Shown: one piece after another, positions 21,675 through 32,781 of the stretch
How the letters are laid out: every line of letters begins with the position of its first letter
How positions within the stretch are numbered: position 1 is the first letter of the stretch
NCBI GenBank assembly: GCA_027886185.1
Contig: WOAB01000689.1
Location: 1,984,001 to 2,048,000, forward strand
Origin: Rheum nobile
Lineage: Eukaryota > Streptophyta > Magnoliopsida > Caryophyllales > Polygonaceae
Direction of reading: 5' to 3'
DNA length: 64,000 nucleotides
Made by a program: the position numbers and the translations under genes
Notes under the pieces: generated by a model
What the model saw: only the letters and a program-made list of their open reading frames with translations
The model's database searches: none
Told to the model about the DNA's origin: nothing

Positions 21675-22935
21675 TGTTCGTAGGAACGCTAATCCAACTA
21701 AGGATTTGTCGTTTCTTTAAATCATAATATTCCTCGGGATAATTTCCGAATAATAATTTAAGGGTCATGACCTATGCTTCTTATCCACCTTTAAGGATCT
21801 GAAGTGTTTTAAGCGCCTTGCAAGCGCCATTGGATGAGCATAATTGCAGTCCTGTGTATTAAGCACTTAGCTAGTGCAATTGGGGTGGACGTAACTGTCA
21901 TCCTGTAAATTAAAGTGTAAGCACTGTGGCAGTGTAATCTGGGTGAACGTAAGATCACCCTGTGTAATAATAATAACTCCGTTGTTCTCGGAATAACGTT
22001 AAGCCTCGTGTGTGCGCGTGCGTGTGTGTGTTGTGTTAATTTGGGTCGACCTGATTGTCACCCTGAGATTTAAGCTTTGTGCCGCTCTTAATAACATTAA
22101 CGTGTTCCAGTAAAGTGTGTTTTGTAATTAAATAAGATATGTGCCCGAGTGCACATGATTAGTAAACCTTTGGCGAGTAGTGCAGCTAAGTTATAGTGCA
22201 GCTAGGAAAACTCGTATCGACTTTGATCATAGTATGTTCTCTTTTCAATCTGGATTCGCTGTATGCGATGAGGTTGGTTGTGAACTGAAGCATCTCAGTC
22301 AACTTTTAAATCATTGGTGTGTGTAACTTTAATGTTCCCTAGCAGTCGTCATAATTTCCTTTAAGGCTCATTTCAGTTGGAGTCTTCTCTTCAGTGCATA
22401 TCTTAATTGTTAAATCATTCCGTGAAAGTGTCGGGTTATATATTGTTCCTTCGGTTTTTATTCAAGGGACAATGATAGTAAACGGTCACGATCACTCGAA
22501 CCACTCTGCTTTGTACCCTTACTAGTCTATTCGGTAGACTAACCCGTTGTATTTTTGTTATCTGCATCGTCATGGTTGGTTCCGTCCGTCTGTTTCGGCA
22601 CATCAGGAGTTGATTCCCAGAGTTTAAGTAACCTATTGAAGGATAAGAAGCTTACAGACGAAGATTTAAAAGTCAGTGTTCTAAGCTGTTAAGTGTTTTA
22701 AGATTGTTAAAGTGTTACTTCAATGTATCTTCATAATTTAGCCATGATATAAGTTGGCTCTTTAAAGTCTTCCGCTGTGTAATTTAAAGTCTTTCGCTGT
22801 TTAATCTTTCAATTAATATGTAATTATGTTATGTTTTTAAGCTTAATCGTTCTGGAAAAGCCTGGGGTGACTTTGGACGGTAAAGTCTGAGGTCACTGGC
22901 ATGTAATATCTCCGGTATAAATTGGGGGTGTTACA
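21675..22935 (-). repeat. Minus-strand LTR (probably Ty3/gypsy)
   Basis: Read on the minus strand the segment begins TGTAACACCCCCAATTTATA at 22935 and ends CCTACGAACA at 21675, giving TG...CA ends and a length near 1.26 kb. TGTAACACCCC starts are typical of plant gypsy LTRs. A GT-rich microsatellite sits at about 22005-22035. No gag or pol of this element is present, so it is a solo or partial LTR. Confidence 0.5.
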
Positions 22936-23443
22936 CGTTTCAACTTAATGTATTCTATTAAGTTGTAGACTATTGCATTATCTCTGCAATGCATCTTAAA
23001 TCAACATGAAATAATTTCCTAACAATAGTTATAGTTGTTTCACTAGACATTGTACATATTTGATAGACATAAATCTCTAAAAAAGCTCATTGTTTGATCT
23101 TCTTTTTCGATGGTCTTGGCTTTATTCACTTTAAGTTTGGGCGACTTCTTTTAGATGTCATCAACATCACACACAAAGCCGTCGCTTTTGACTGCTATGG
23201 AGATCAAGTACTTTGAGCTAGGGAGAAATTTTGTTACCGACTTCAAAATTGACAAAAAAGAGAATGAAGCTAGATGCGAGGAGCATAAACATTTAAAAAA
23301 AAAAAATTATTTTCTACGTTTTTTTTTAATGTGTGTTAATGTTCTATATAGAGCCTCTTTTATGGGGTATCCATTTCTTGTAATGGAAAACACCAAATAT
23401 GAACATTAGAACATTAATGTCAGGGGTATCCTTTTTTTCTTGA
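22936..23443. other. Unassigned DNA with one short ORF
   Basis: Contains an 84-residue plus-strand frame (23155-23409; MSSTSHTKPSLLTAMEIKYF) whose second half is AT-run derived. No family recognised. The first 45 residues have normal composition and could be an exon remnant. Confidence 0.3.
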
Positions 23444-23600
23444 TATGGTAAACATCAAAGATTTCATTAGAACATCTAAGTGGGACTATCCTCTTTTTTT
23501 TCTTGTTATGGTAAAGATCAAAGATTTCATTAGAACATCTAAGTGGGACTATCCTCTTTTTTTTCTTGTTATGGTAAAGATCAAAGATTTCTTACAAAAA
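23444..23600. repeat. 63-bp tandem repeat
   Basis: TATGGTAAAGATCAAAGATT starts at 23444, 23507 and 23570. The full unit continues with TCATTAGAACATCTAAGTGG and a T-run. A more diverged copy lies just upstream (about 23360-23440). The period is a multiple of three, so one frame repeats MVKIKDFIRTSKWDYPLFFL; there is no sign it is a protein. Confidence 0.85.
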
Positions 23601-23708
23601 AAAGTTCAATTTTTCTCTTCAGAATCTGTGCATCTATGTATTTATTATCAGTCATAAGGAATCCATTCCCCCCAAAAAAAGCAATAACCTTTGGTTTTCT
23701 CCAACAGG

Positions 23709-23823
23709 CGGCCATTGTTTTGCTCTACTTCTTCACTCAGCATCATCTCATAGCACAAACACTATATGATGGACCTGCAATGTTGCTCACTGGAGATATA
23801 CTGGAGAATCTTAGCTTAGCTTA
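23709..23823 (+). other. Possible terminal exon of an unidentified gene
   Basis: A pyrimidine-rich tract and CCAACAG acceptor precede a 38-codon frame starting AAIVLLYFFTQHHLIAQTLY and ending in TAG at 23821-23823. The composition is natural (hydrophobic, then a short acidic end). No upstream exon could be joined with confidence. Confidence 0.25.
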
Positions 23824-23877
23824 GTGCTTCTCCACAGTAAGAATCTTCTCTTTTGAAGTTTTAGCATGCCTATATGT

Positions 23878-24886
23878 ATAGGCGGAGCCAGAAAATTTCG
23901 AAAGATGGAACACAAAATAGTATTATATTATTAATAATATTAAATAAAAGTAGTTATAAATAATATGAATATCCATATCATATGCATTCTCACATCGATT
24001 TCTTTTTTATTGAAATACTAACATCGATTTTCATCAACATTTTCAGATTAATTATGAATAGCTGGAGACTCAACACTTGAAACCGACAATATCTTACTCC
24101 GTAAAACAAATTTGTCCATATTCCTACTCAGAATAATTCAACTTAACGCAAGTTCAATTAACACGTTGTTGTGAATTCGAGTGATTTGATGAACAATAAA
24201 GCGAAAGAGAACAAGAACGAAGTTTTGGAAAAAATCGCCCTTCTAGGATTTCTTATTACTGCTTTAGTGGATAATTAATTACAACCCTAATACGATCTAT
24301 TTATATCCCAAAAAAACCTGAAATGGATCCAATTACCCGTACCGTACCGAGGGGGGCTCCGCCCCCCGCACCCCCCTGTCGCGGCAAACAATGCGCCCCG
24401 GCCCACCTAGTCGTTTTTCCTCTACTTGGGCCCTACTTTCGCGAGCCCGCAAAAGCCCCGGGTCCGGGACTTAGCGGGACTTTCGCGAGCCCGCTAAAGC
24501 CCCGGGCCGACTTAGCTCCTGCTCGCTCAAGTAGGGCCCATTTGCAGTACTTCTTGATTTTAAGTCAACTAGAACACACGTCAATCAAATAAAAATAAGT
24601 TTGATCTATACACAAATTCATTCAAGCAAATCTATATCCCATCCATCTCGATTTGAATTCAAAAAATCGAAAACGCAAATCGAAATGATTCGGGTATGAA
24701 TTTGGTTATTTAAGGAGTAAAATCCTACTAATTTGAGGACAAGAAACACGATTTTAAACTTGAACCGGAATACTCCTAAACTCAAGATTAAAGAGTTCTA
24801 AGAAAAGTAATATAACGAGCTAGAAAAAAATATTACTTAGGGGGCACCGGACCCCCCTGCCCCCCTCAGTTCAGCCTCTGCCTAGA
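23878..24886. mobile_element. hAT-like end pair around a GC-rich LTR-like fragment
   Basis: TAGGCGGAGCCAG at about 23876 and the reverse complement of CTCTGCCTAG at about 24878-24887 resemble TIRs of plant hAT-type elements; no 8-bp duplication is evident. The middle (about 24164-24560) is LTR-like: AACGAAGTTTTGG leader, TATTTATATCCC, then a very GC-rich block with GGGGCTCCGCCCCCCG and a 45-bp tandem duplication containing TTTCGCGAGCCCGC. The organisation is similar to the LTRs of Copia-2, so a solo LTR fragment is likely. Confidence 0.35.
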
Positions 24887-25123
24887 TGAGATGTTTGCTC
24901 TTTTGGTGTTTACTCTGCCCTTTCGTTATGTCGACGAGACAACAATGATGAAAATTACCTTATTTGATATCCAACATAACAAGATCCTCTAGCTTTTATG
25001 AGTATGCTTTTGATAATGGAGAAAAGATTCATAAGCAAAGGATATCTCAGTATCATTCCAATATGCTACAAAGGTGTCAAAATTCCAACGGTAGATACAC
25101 AATCTATCAATCTTAGCTATTTC

Positions 25124-25130
25124 TATATAA
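25124..25130 (+). promoter_or_regulatory. TATA box of glutaredoxin gene 1
   Basis: TATATAA 79 bp before the ATG at 25209, normal spacing for a plant core promoter with a short leader. Confidence 0.6.
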
Positions 25131-25208
25131 TATATAGCTAAACAGAACAATTAACTACCAACTAACTCCTCATCTCACACAATTGTAGCTCTTTCTGCTT
25201 GTTTTGGG

Positions 25209-25517
25209 ATGGAGAGTTTGAGGCATTTGGTGGAGGAGAAGGCGGTGGTGATCTTCAGCAGGAGCGAGTGCTGCATGTGCCACACCATAAAGCAGCTGAT
25301 GAGGAGCTACGGAGTCAACCCGGCGGTGTACGAGCTGGACCAGACGCCACGTGGGCAGGATATTGATGAGTGCTTGCAGCGCATTGGGCAAACGCCGAGC
25401 GTGCCAGCTGTCTTCATAGGCCAGAGGTTCGTCGGTGGGGCCAAAGAAGTCTTCAGTCTTCAAGTACAAGGAAAGCTCATGCCTATGCTCAAGGATGCTG
25501 GAGCCATCTGGATTTAA
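25209..25517 (+). CDS. CC-type (class III) glutaredoxin, gene 1
   Basis: Intact, intronless, 102 residues. Glutaredoxin fold covers the whole protein: IFSRSECCMC with active site CCMC (residues 21-24), cis-proline segment PSVPAVFIGQ, the glutathione-binding VGGAKEV, and the C-terminal LMPMLKDAGAIWI. CC-type glutaredoxins occur only in land plants. In Arabidopsis (ROXY group) they bind TGA transcription factors and, through an ALWL-like C terminus, TOPLESS co-repressors, acting in the nucleus and cytosol in nitrate signalling, development and defence. Here the tail is AIWI rather than ALWL. First of three genes in a broken tandem array. Confidence 0.95.
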   Translation: MESLRHLVEEKAVVIFSRSECCMCHTIKQLMRSYGVNPAVYELDQTPRGQDIDECLQRIGQTPSVPAVFIGQRFVGGAKEVFSLQVQGKLMPMLKDAGAIWI

Positions 25518-26543
25518 TTAAATAACATGAAATAACTTCAAATGTTCACATTAATTAATGCCAATATTATTGTCAAGTTTTTCATGTTCGCATTCAACCC
25601 TGCTCCACCTCTAACAAATGAAGATTGGATCTCCTTTTTCAGTCAAAAGAAGAAGAGAAATTGGGAGCTCAAAAAGAGCAATGAACACTCAGAAGAAACT
25701 TTTATTGGTTAAATTGTGTGCCATAGCAATTGAAAGTGGGGATTTCAACCAGTCCAGCACATCTTACCACACTTTTGATGCATTGCAGAAAACTTAACAG
25801 TAAAAAGATAAAGCTTTTTAACTAACATTTTTCTTATAATTTTTTAAGCATTTCTCTTAAGCACGAGAGTAGGATAAATATTTGAAGAATCCGTCTTTAT
25901 ACCACAATCTGCTTTTTTAACCTTTTAAAATAATGCATACCTGACAAGTCATACATGTGGAAGAATCTCTTTTAGGATGGTATATTTTCTGGTTTTTCCA
26001 ATTTGTCAAATCTGAAATTAAAAAACAAAGGAAGGCCGAAAGTTGGTAGTTTTGCATCTTCACCAAGATCATAACAGTTTATTTGCAAATTTCTTATCAA
26101 TCTCATCATCTTCCCAATAAGGTTTGTGCAAACCTACAACATTAAAGTTCAAACAAAAAATGCTCTAGTCCAATTTTAGTAGACTGAATTTTAATTATAA
26201 AATCTGGAATAAAAAGATAAAAACAAACATTATGTAGAAAATAAAACGGGTTATCTACGATCAAACGTTGATATGTTTATCTTTAGTCCTGAACCGGACC
26301 GGATGCGAACCCCAACCCAAGTAAACAACTTGCCTTTTCAGTTTGGTGATTGAGCCCACAGAGATGGAATCAGAAGGGGCTAAAAAGAAAGTTTACCACA
26401 TCATTTGCTGTCTACCAGTGACAATGGAATCTAGCTTTAATTTATTGACAAAGCAAAAATCTAGTTGTAGGATAGAAGAGAATTTATGATTTGCTTTTCC
26501 AGTACAATGTGGGAGAAGAAGATGATTAATTCATAAAGCAAAC
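25518..26543. other. Spacer between glutaredoxin genes 1 and 2
   Basis: AT-rich, about 1 kb. No ORF, repeat array or element end recognised. It should hold the 3' UTR of gene 1 and the promoter of gene 2. Confidence 0.5.
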
Positions 26544-26550
26544 TATAAAT
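26544..26550 (+). promoter_or_regulatory. TATA box of glutaredoxin gene 2
   Basis: TATAAAT 69 bp upstream of the start codon at 26619. Confidence 0.6.
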
Positions 26551-26618
26551 AAGTTGCCTCATGTTAACTTAGATTAACACAGCAAAGCTCTAAAATAACC
26601 AACAAAAACTTACAAATC

Positions 26619-26927
26619 ATGGAGAGTTTGAATGGTTTAGTGGGCGAAAAGCCGTTGGTGATCTTTACTAGAAGCTCATGCTACATGAGCCACTCGGTGA
26701 AACAACTCATGACGAGCTATGGAGCCAATGCAACTATTTATGAGTTGGATGGGATTCCAAATGGACAAGAAATAGACAGAGAATTGCACCAGTTAGGGAG
26801 CAAGCCAAGCGTGCCAGCTGTGTTCATCGGCCAAAGTTTTGTTGGTGGGGCCAAAGAAGTTTTTACCCTTCAATTGCAAGGCAAACTTATGCCATTGCTT
26901 AAGGAGGCTGGAGCTATATGGGTCTGA
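26619..26927 (+). CDS. CC-type glutaredoxin, gene 2, CYMS active site
   Basis: Intact, intronless, 102 residues, clearly a paralogue of the gene at 25209. The active site reads CYMS (residues 21-24): the second cysteine that gives the class its name is tyrosine and the last is serine, so only one thiol remains. PSVPAVFIGQ, VGGAKEV and LMPLLKEAGAIWV are preserved. Monothiol members can still bind glutathione and TGA factors but should lack dithiol reductase activity. The fold is complete and there is no lesion, so the change appears tolerated rather than a sign of decay. Confidence 0.95.
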   Translation: MESLNGLVGEKPLVIFTRSSCYMSHSVKQLMTSYGANATIYELDGIPNGQEIDRELHQLGSKPSVPAVFIGQSFVGGAKEVFTLQLQGKLMPLLKEAGAIWV

Positions 26928-27120
26928 AAATTAGTACAAGATCTCCTTAATTGTCTAGAATCATCAACTATATATGTACCATTTGAATTCTTTCTCTTCT
27001 ATTTGGGCCTTATGTATCTAGTGTATAATATGAAACAACAAGTTTGATGATCATCTTCATTTCCCTATGTTCTCCGTTGACTTGACAATGCACTTTTTTT
27101 TATAAATGAACCATCTCTTT

Positions 27121-27423
27121 AAGGGCCCGTTTGGTTTTAATTTATGAAAACTGTATCAAAAAGGAAATGAATGTAGTCAACTTTGACATCATGATATATT
27201 GATCAAAATTTTCATCTTGGGTATCTAAAATTTGTGTGTCAAGAGAATGGAAAAAGAAAACGATTCTATCATTTTAAAACTCACCCTAGTATTTGGGAAA
27301 CAAATACCTTCATCATAGTGACAAAAGAGGAGAAAAAGTTAATCGATGAATAATGATATTAAAGTGGACTAGATTCGTTTTCTGTATGTTACTGTTTTCA
27401 TAATTCAAACCAAATGAGCCCAC
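27121..27423. mobile_element. Small MITE with GGGCCCGTTTGGTT ends
   Basis: GGGCCCGTTTGGTTTTAATT at 27123 and the reverse complement of the right end (GGGCTCATTTGGTTTGAATT, ending near 27421) form a TIR of about 35 bp that extends into ATGAAAAC. About 300 bp, non-coding. This end type is common among plant MITEs. The target duplication is not clear. Confidence 0.65.
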
Positions 27424-28130
27424 TAATTCAGATTTATCTCTTCTAAACTGGACCCGAGAATTGTTAGTTCATATGACAAACATGGCATACTTATAAATTA
27501 TAACTTGCATATAGATAACGGCGATTAACTAAACAAAATATCAGTAACCAAAGTATTTTGTATAGCCTGATTCCCCCCTTATCCCATACAACACTCTCCA
27601 GTGAGCTAATTAAACCCATTTCATGATGAAGTTGTATCAAATTATCAATTATAATCCTTTATACAATATAGTCATCTTCTGCTAAATTTTATATATGATC
27701 ATTTGACAATTCAGCTAAACTCTCTATTCAGCTCTATCATTTTCCAACACAATTGTCTCCATAAGCTGATAATCTTATACTGTCTCCCCTACAAGTCTGT
27801 ATCGATCATATCAGTTAGTCTATATCATTAATGGGACATTGCCTTTGCTAATACTCTAATAGTCTTTTATATCAACTCAAGTACAGAATATTGCGCGCGC
27901 CATGCAAGAAAACAAAAAAACAATCAACTTACATACAGAAAAGGAAAAAGATTCTCACTTCCTGACTTCCATATGCAAGAATCATATAAAAAATCTTATC
28001 CCAAACTTTTCAAGAATTAAGGACATCTAAAGATGTGTGGCATGGATTGGAAGGGAAAAAGATGTTCTCATGGTATTAATATGTGTTCATATGAGCTTCT
28101 AACTATTTCGCAAGATAACCCTCACCCTCA
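27424..28130. other. 3' flank of glutaredoxin gene 2, part of the array unit
   Basis: No gene. The segment around 27940-28080 (TTCTCACTTCC, CTTATCCCAAACTTTTCAAG, AAAGATGTTCTCATG) matches 43380-43480 plus 48446-48500 and also 49120-49260. It is the downstream part of a tandemly duplicated glutaredoxin unit. Copia-1 begins at 28131. Confidence 0.6.
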
Positions 28131-28949
28131 TGTAGGGATTTAGATGTTTTAAGCGGAATTTCAGAAAATAATTTTCTAACATCTAACTTAGGATCTCATA
28201 CATAAACTTGATACGAATCACATATGAAAGAGTAACATACATTTTGATGCAAAATTTGTTTCCGGGATCACCCTGGAGATTAGAGTCTCAAGTGTGACTC
28301 TTCTACTTGGTCCACACGAGTATGGTACTTGATCGCCTTGTCTTCGTTTGCTAGAACGAACGAGAAAACAACAAAGCTTTTTTTCTTCTTCTACCACCCT
28401 TGGAGGAACGGCCGACATAAAAGCAAAATTGTGGCTTCAAATTGTCCAATACAACTTACACCAAAGTTGCCTTTTGTATTTGTATATATCACTTTGTATA
28501 TATCACGTAAGGAACAATTTACTTTTATATGTTTGGAAGATATATGTATATATTAATATATAATGTTATCTTATCTTATATCATATATCTTATAAGATAA
28601 ATATCATTTTAACTAGAAAGATTTTTTTTTATGTCATCAAGTAAATAGATAACACTTTATTATTACTTGATGAATAATTCATTCTTCCAATATTACCATA
28701 TGGCCGAAATTTCCTTGTCCCACCATGGGCCTTGGGTTGCTTTGATTTAACCCAATTACTCTATTGTGTGTGACCTTATAGGACCCGGATGTAATAGCAA
28801 TGAGCCAAATCTAATTTATTCCATAAGTCATAGTTGGCTTCTAGCAAAGCACTAAGACTATCTAAAATATCCGGATTATAAATCTCCATTATTAATCATA
28901 TTCTATCATTAGTAATTGTCATCTTGATTAAAGGACACATATTCCTTCA
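28131..28949 (-). repeat. 3' LTR of Copia-1
   Basis: On the minus strand it begins TGAAGGAATATGTGTCC at 28949 and ends AAATCCCTACA at 28131 (TG...CA, 819 bp). It is bounded on the internal side by the polypurine tract. The matching 5' LTR is not seen near 41 kb. Confidence 0.75.
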
Positions 28950-28962
28950 ATCTCCCACTTGT
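28950..28962 (-). promoter_or_regulatory. Polypurine tract of Copia-1
   Basis: CAAGTGGGAGAT on the minus strand, directly before the LTR start: the classic Ty1/copia plus-strand primer. Confidence 0.7.
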
Positions 28963-30139
28963 CCTTAAACAAGTGTGCAATATCAATTCTTTTGTCACTT
29001 AGTGTCTAATTTGATGATATGATGACATCTTATGTACTCCATATCAATATTCAAATTGTTTCTCGAACTCCGAGCTTAAACTGTCAAAACAAATGATTAC
29101 TATTAATCCATTTGAGCATGACCATGTATTTTCAGTTCTTACTCTTCAAGTGGCCAAGACACCATTCCTATCCATATATATACAGATATATAAATAGGAG
29201 AACTTTTCCAATCTTGTGTGACTATAGCTCCCACTCAGTTTTCAGCAATCCCGATCACTGCCTTTATAGTCGCCTTTTACGCAACGGTGTTTGACAATGT
29301 CAAAGACTACCAATTACCAAGCAAGATGTATATCACACTCATGTATGAGGAATCTACTAATCATAGTTCAACTTAAAATTCTACAACTCATTTGCAGAAC
29401 CTTAAGGTAGGTTTGCCCAACATGTATCCACCATACATGTCCATTTAATTGATTAGACATCTACATGTCCCTATAGCCCGTGAAACTTGGCGTTATCAAT
29501 CAACTTACATAATAGCCCGTATTGAGTCATTTATGTTCAATTTAATGACTTAGACTACGGACAATTCATAATTCATAATATCAGTTCACTTAATAGGGTT
29601 TCATCCACCATAACTTTTATGATGATCCTATTTGATGATTATAAATTATTAGGACATTTTACTTAATTCTAAACCACAATTAAATAATAATGAAACTTTA
29701 TTTCAAAAACAAACATGATGCAATGTTTCAACAATCATGAAATCAACATCCATAATCTCAAAATAATACAATCTCAAAGTCATTCTCCAATAGGGGTGAG
29801 CACGGGCCGACGAAACCGAAGCCCGAACCGAACCCGGCCCGAAAAACCCGAACCGAACCCGAACCCATACTCCTTCGGTTCGGGTTTCGGGCCGCACTTT
29901 TTAACATTTCGGGTCGGTTCGGGTTCGGGTCGGGTTCGGTTCGGATTTCGGGTTTTAGTGCATTTTTGGCATTTTTTCCCCTTCGGACGCTGTTTAGCCC
30001 GAACCCGAACCGAACCGAAGTGTTCGGGTTCGGTCTTCGGTCCCATATTTTTGGGCTTTTCGAGTTCGGGCTTTTCGGGTTCGGTTCGGGTCGGGTTTTG
30101 GCCCATGCTCATCCCTATTCTCCAATGTGCTTGAGTCCC
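28963..30139 (-). other. 3' non-coding part of Copia-1
   Basis: Between the RNase H end and the polypurine tract. AT-rich, no gene; it contains the hAT MITE at 29791-30117. Confidence 0.6.
29791..30117. mobile_element. hAT-type MITE rich in TTCGGGTTCGG, perfect 8-bp target duplication
   Basis: TAGGGGTGAGCACGGGCC at the left is matched by GGCCCATGCTCATCCCTA at the right. Flanks repeat TTCTCCAA exactly (29783-29790 and 30118-30125), an 8-bp duplication as expected for hAT. The body is runs of CCGAACC/GGTTCGG in both orientations, so it can fold extensively. ORFs in it are by-products. It is inserted into Copia-1. Confidence 0.9.
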
Positions 30140-32700
30140 TTAGCCCTAGTGTGACTATCATGCTTGGGCTTGGATAGAGGTTTAGTCAACGGATCTGCAA
30201 TATTGTCATCCGTGTGTATTTTGCATAACCTCACATCACCCCTCTAGACATAGTCTCGAATAACATGGTATTTCTTGAGCACGTGTCTGGATTTGGAGTT
30301 AGAACTTGGTTCCTTGGATTAGGCAATGGCACCATTGTTGTCACAATAGATGTCAATTGCCTTAGCACAACTGGGAACCACACAAAGCTCGGCAATGAAC
30401 TTCCTTATCCAGACAGCTTCCTTAGCTACATCCAATACATCAATGTACTCAGCCTCAGTCGTAGAATCAGCTACCGTGTCTTGCTTTGAGCTCTTCCAGC
30501 TCACAACCCCTCCATTAAGAATGATGACGTATCCGGATTGGGACCGGAAGTCATCTCTATCTGTCTGGAAGCTTGCATCAGTATATCCTTTAACGATCAG
30601 CTCATCATGTCCTCCATACACCAAGAAATCATCCTTAGTCCTTCTCAAGTACTTAAGGATGTTCTTAGCTGCATTCCAGTGTGCTTCACCTGGAGTCGAT
30701 TGGTATCTGCCACACATGCTCAAAGCGAATGCAACATCCGGGCGAGTACAAACCATGGCATACATGATGGATCCTACTGCAGATGCATAAGGAATCCTAC
30801 TCATTCTCTCTAGCTCAGCAGGTGTCACTGGGTACTGCTGAGATGTAAGCCATGCTACATAGGCAAGAATCCCTTCTTGGAATTCTTCATATTGAACCTA
30901 TCAAGGACCTTATCCACATAAGTTCCTTGACTTAGTCTAATAAGTCTCTTAGACCTATCTCTATAGATCTTGATGCTTAATATATACTCGGCCTCTCCTA
31001 AGTCCTTCATTGCGAAATTCTTCTTAAGGCAGTCCTTAACGGACTCCAGCATATGAATGTCGTTTCCAATGAGTAGTATGTCATCCACATACAAGACTAG
31101 AAAGACCACTTTGCTCCCACTAAACTTCTTGTAAACACAAGGTTCTTCTTCATATCTGATGAAGTCAAAGTGTTTGACCACTTCATCAAATCGAAGGTTC
31201 CAACTCCTTGATGCTTGCTTAAGTCCATAAATGGACTTCTTAAACTTGCATACTTTCCTAGGATTTTGTGGATCCTCAAAACCCTCAGGTTATGTCATGT
31301 ACACATCCTCTTCTAAATATCCATTTAGAAAAGCGATCTTGACATCCATTTGCCAGATCTCATAATTATAATGAGCTGCAATTGCTAGGAGTATCTGAAT
31401 GGATCTAATCATAACGACTGAAGAGAAGGTTTAATCATAGTCAGTACCATGAATCTGTCTAAAGCCTTTTGCAACCAGTCTCGCTTTGAAAACTATTACA
31501 TTTCCATCCTTGTCTGTTTTGAGTTTGTAAACCCATTTGCACCCTATAGGTACTACCCCATTTGGCAAATCTATCAAGTCCCATACTTGATTCTCAGATA
31601 AGGAATCCATTTCAGACTTCATGGCAATACGCCATTTCTCGGAGTTTGGACTCGCCACAACTTGCTTGTATGTAGTAGGCTCATCGCTTTCTAAAAGCAA
31701 GATGTCCAAACTCGCAGTCATTATGAAAACAATGTATCTATTTGGTTGCGCTTTGGGCCTATCTGATCTACGTGTGGGCTGAACAACAGGAGGTTCAGCC
31801 ACAACATTTTGTGGACCCTTATTGGAATCAGATTTCGGAGAAACGACAGGAATGGGGTCTTGAGACTCCACTACCTCTGGTGTATAAACACTTTGTGCTC
31901 ACTGGGATTGTAGAAGTAGTATCCTTTAGTTTCCTTAGGATACCCTACAAAGAAGCACTTATCTGATTTGGGTGCAAGCTTATCTGCTAGTAAACGTTTT
32001 ACATAAGCTTCACAACCCCAGATCTTTAGAAAAGACAAACTTGGAACTCTTCCAGTCCATAACTCATAAGGTGTCTTATCTATAGCTTTGGACGAAGTCC
32101 TGTTTAGAGTGAACACTGCAGTTGTGAGAGCATATCCCCAGAAAGATATTAAAAGATCAGCAAAACTCATCATAGATCGAACCATGTCTAACAAGGTCTT
32201 ATTCCTCCTTTCAGACACACCATTCAATTGTGGTGTTCCAGGTGGAGTTAGTTGTGAGACGATCCCACAACTTCTTAAATGATGATCAAATTCTTGACTC
32301 AAATATTCACTACCACGATCAAATCGTAGTGCTTTAAATTTCTTGCCAAGTTGGTTTTCAACTTCATTCTGAAACTCTGTGAACTTTTCAAAAGATTCAG
32401 ATTATGCTTTATTAAGTATATGTATCTATATCTACTTAAATCATCAGTAAAGGTTATGAAGTATCTATAACCACCTCTAGCTTCTGTGATCATTGGTCCA
32501 CATACATCCGTATGTATTAGGGTCAAAAGATCAGTTGCCCTTTCACTCACTCCAGTAAAAGGTGACATTGTCATCTTTCCCATCAGGCAAGATTCACATG
32601 TTTCAAATGATTCACAATCAAATGAGGTTAGAAGTCCATCCTTTTGGAGCTTCTTCATGTGATTTAGACTAATGTGACCTAAACGACAGTGCCATAGATA
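30140..32700 (-). pseudogene. Copia-1 pol, downstream part (pre-integrase, integrase, RT, RNase H)
   Basis: Minus-strand order from 32700 down: GAG-pre-integrase and integrase start (ESCLMGKMTMSPF, HTDVCGPM, FITFTDDLSRY; 32299-32658), integrase core end (LTPPGTPQLNGVSERRNKTL; 31871-32302), linker and RT start (WVYKLKTDKDGNV, ARLVAKGFRQ; 31431-31871), RT with catalytic YVDDILLIGND (30855-31181), and RNase H (CTRPDVAFALSMCGRYQ, DSTTEAEYI; about 30140-30828). Several stops and frameshifts separate the pieces. This is a Ty1/copia polyprotein of the TNT1-like type; the upstream gag and protease lie beyond a nested Athila at 39408-40365. Confidence 0.85.
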
Positions 32701-32776
32701 GGTGGTGCTACAGTCATTTGATTTTTTCTTTTTGGTGTTTATGTCATAGATGTTGGATCCTTAATCCACAATATAG

Positions 32777-32781
32777 AGTCC
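32777..32781. repeat. Target site duplication AGTCC, left
   Basis: AGTCC here and at 39408-39412 flank the nested Athila element and prove its insertion point inside Copia-1. Confidence 0.9.

Noticed and set aside
21285..21675. tRNA genes on the minus strand
   Set aside because: Only A- and B-box-like sequences are present; no acceptor stem or complete cloverleaf could be formed.
29703..30154. ORFs rich in EPEP or FGFG
   Set aside because: Translation of the GGTTCGG-rich hAT MITE in several frames; no real gene.
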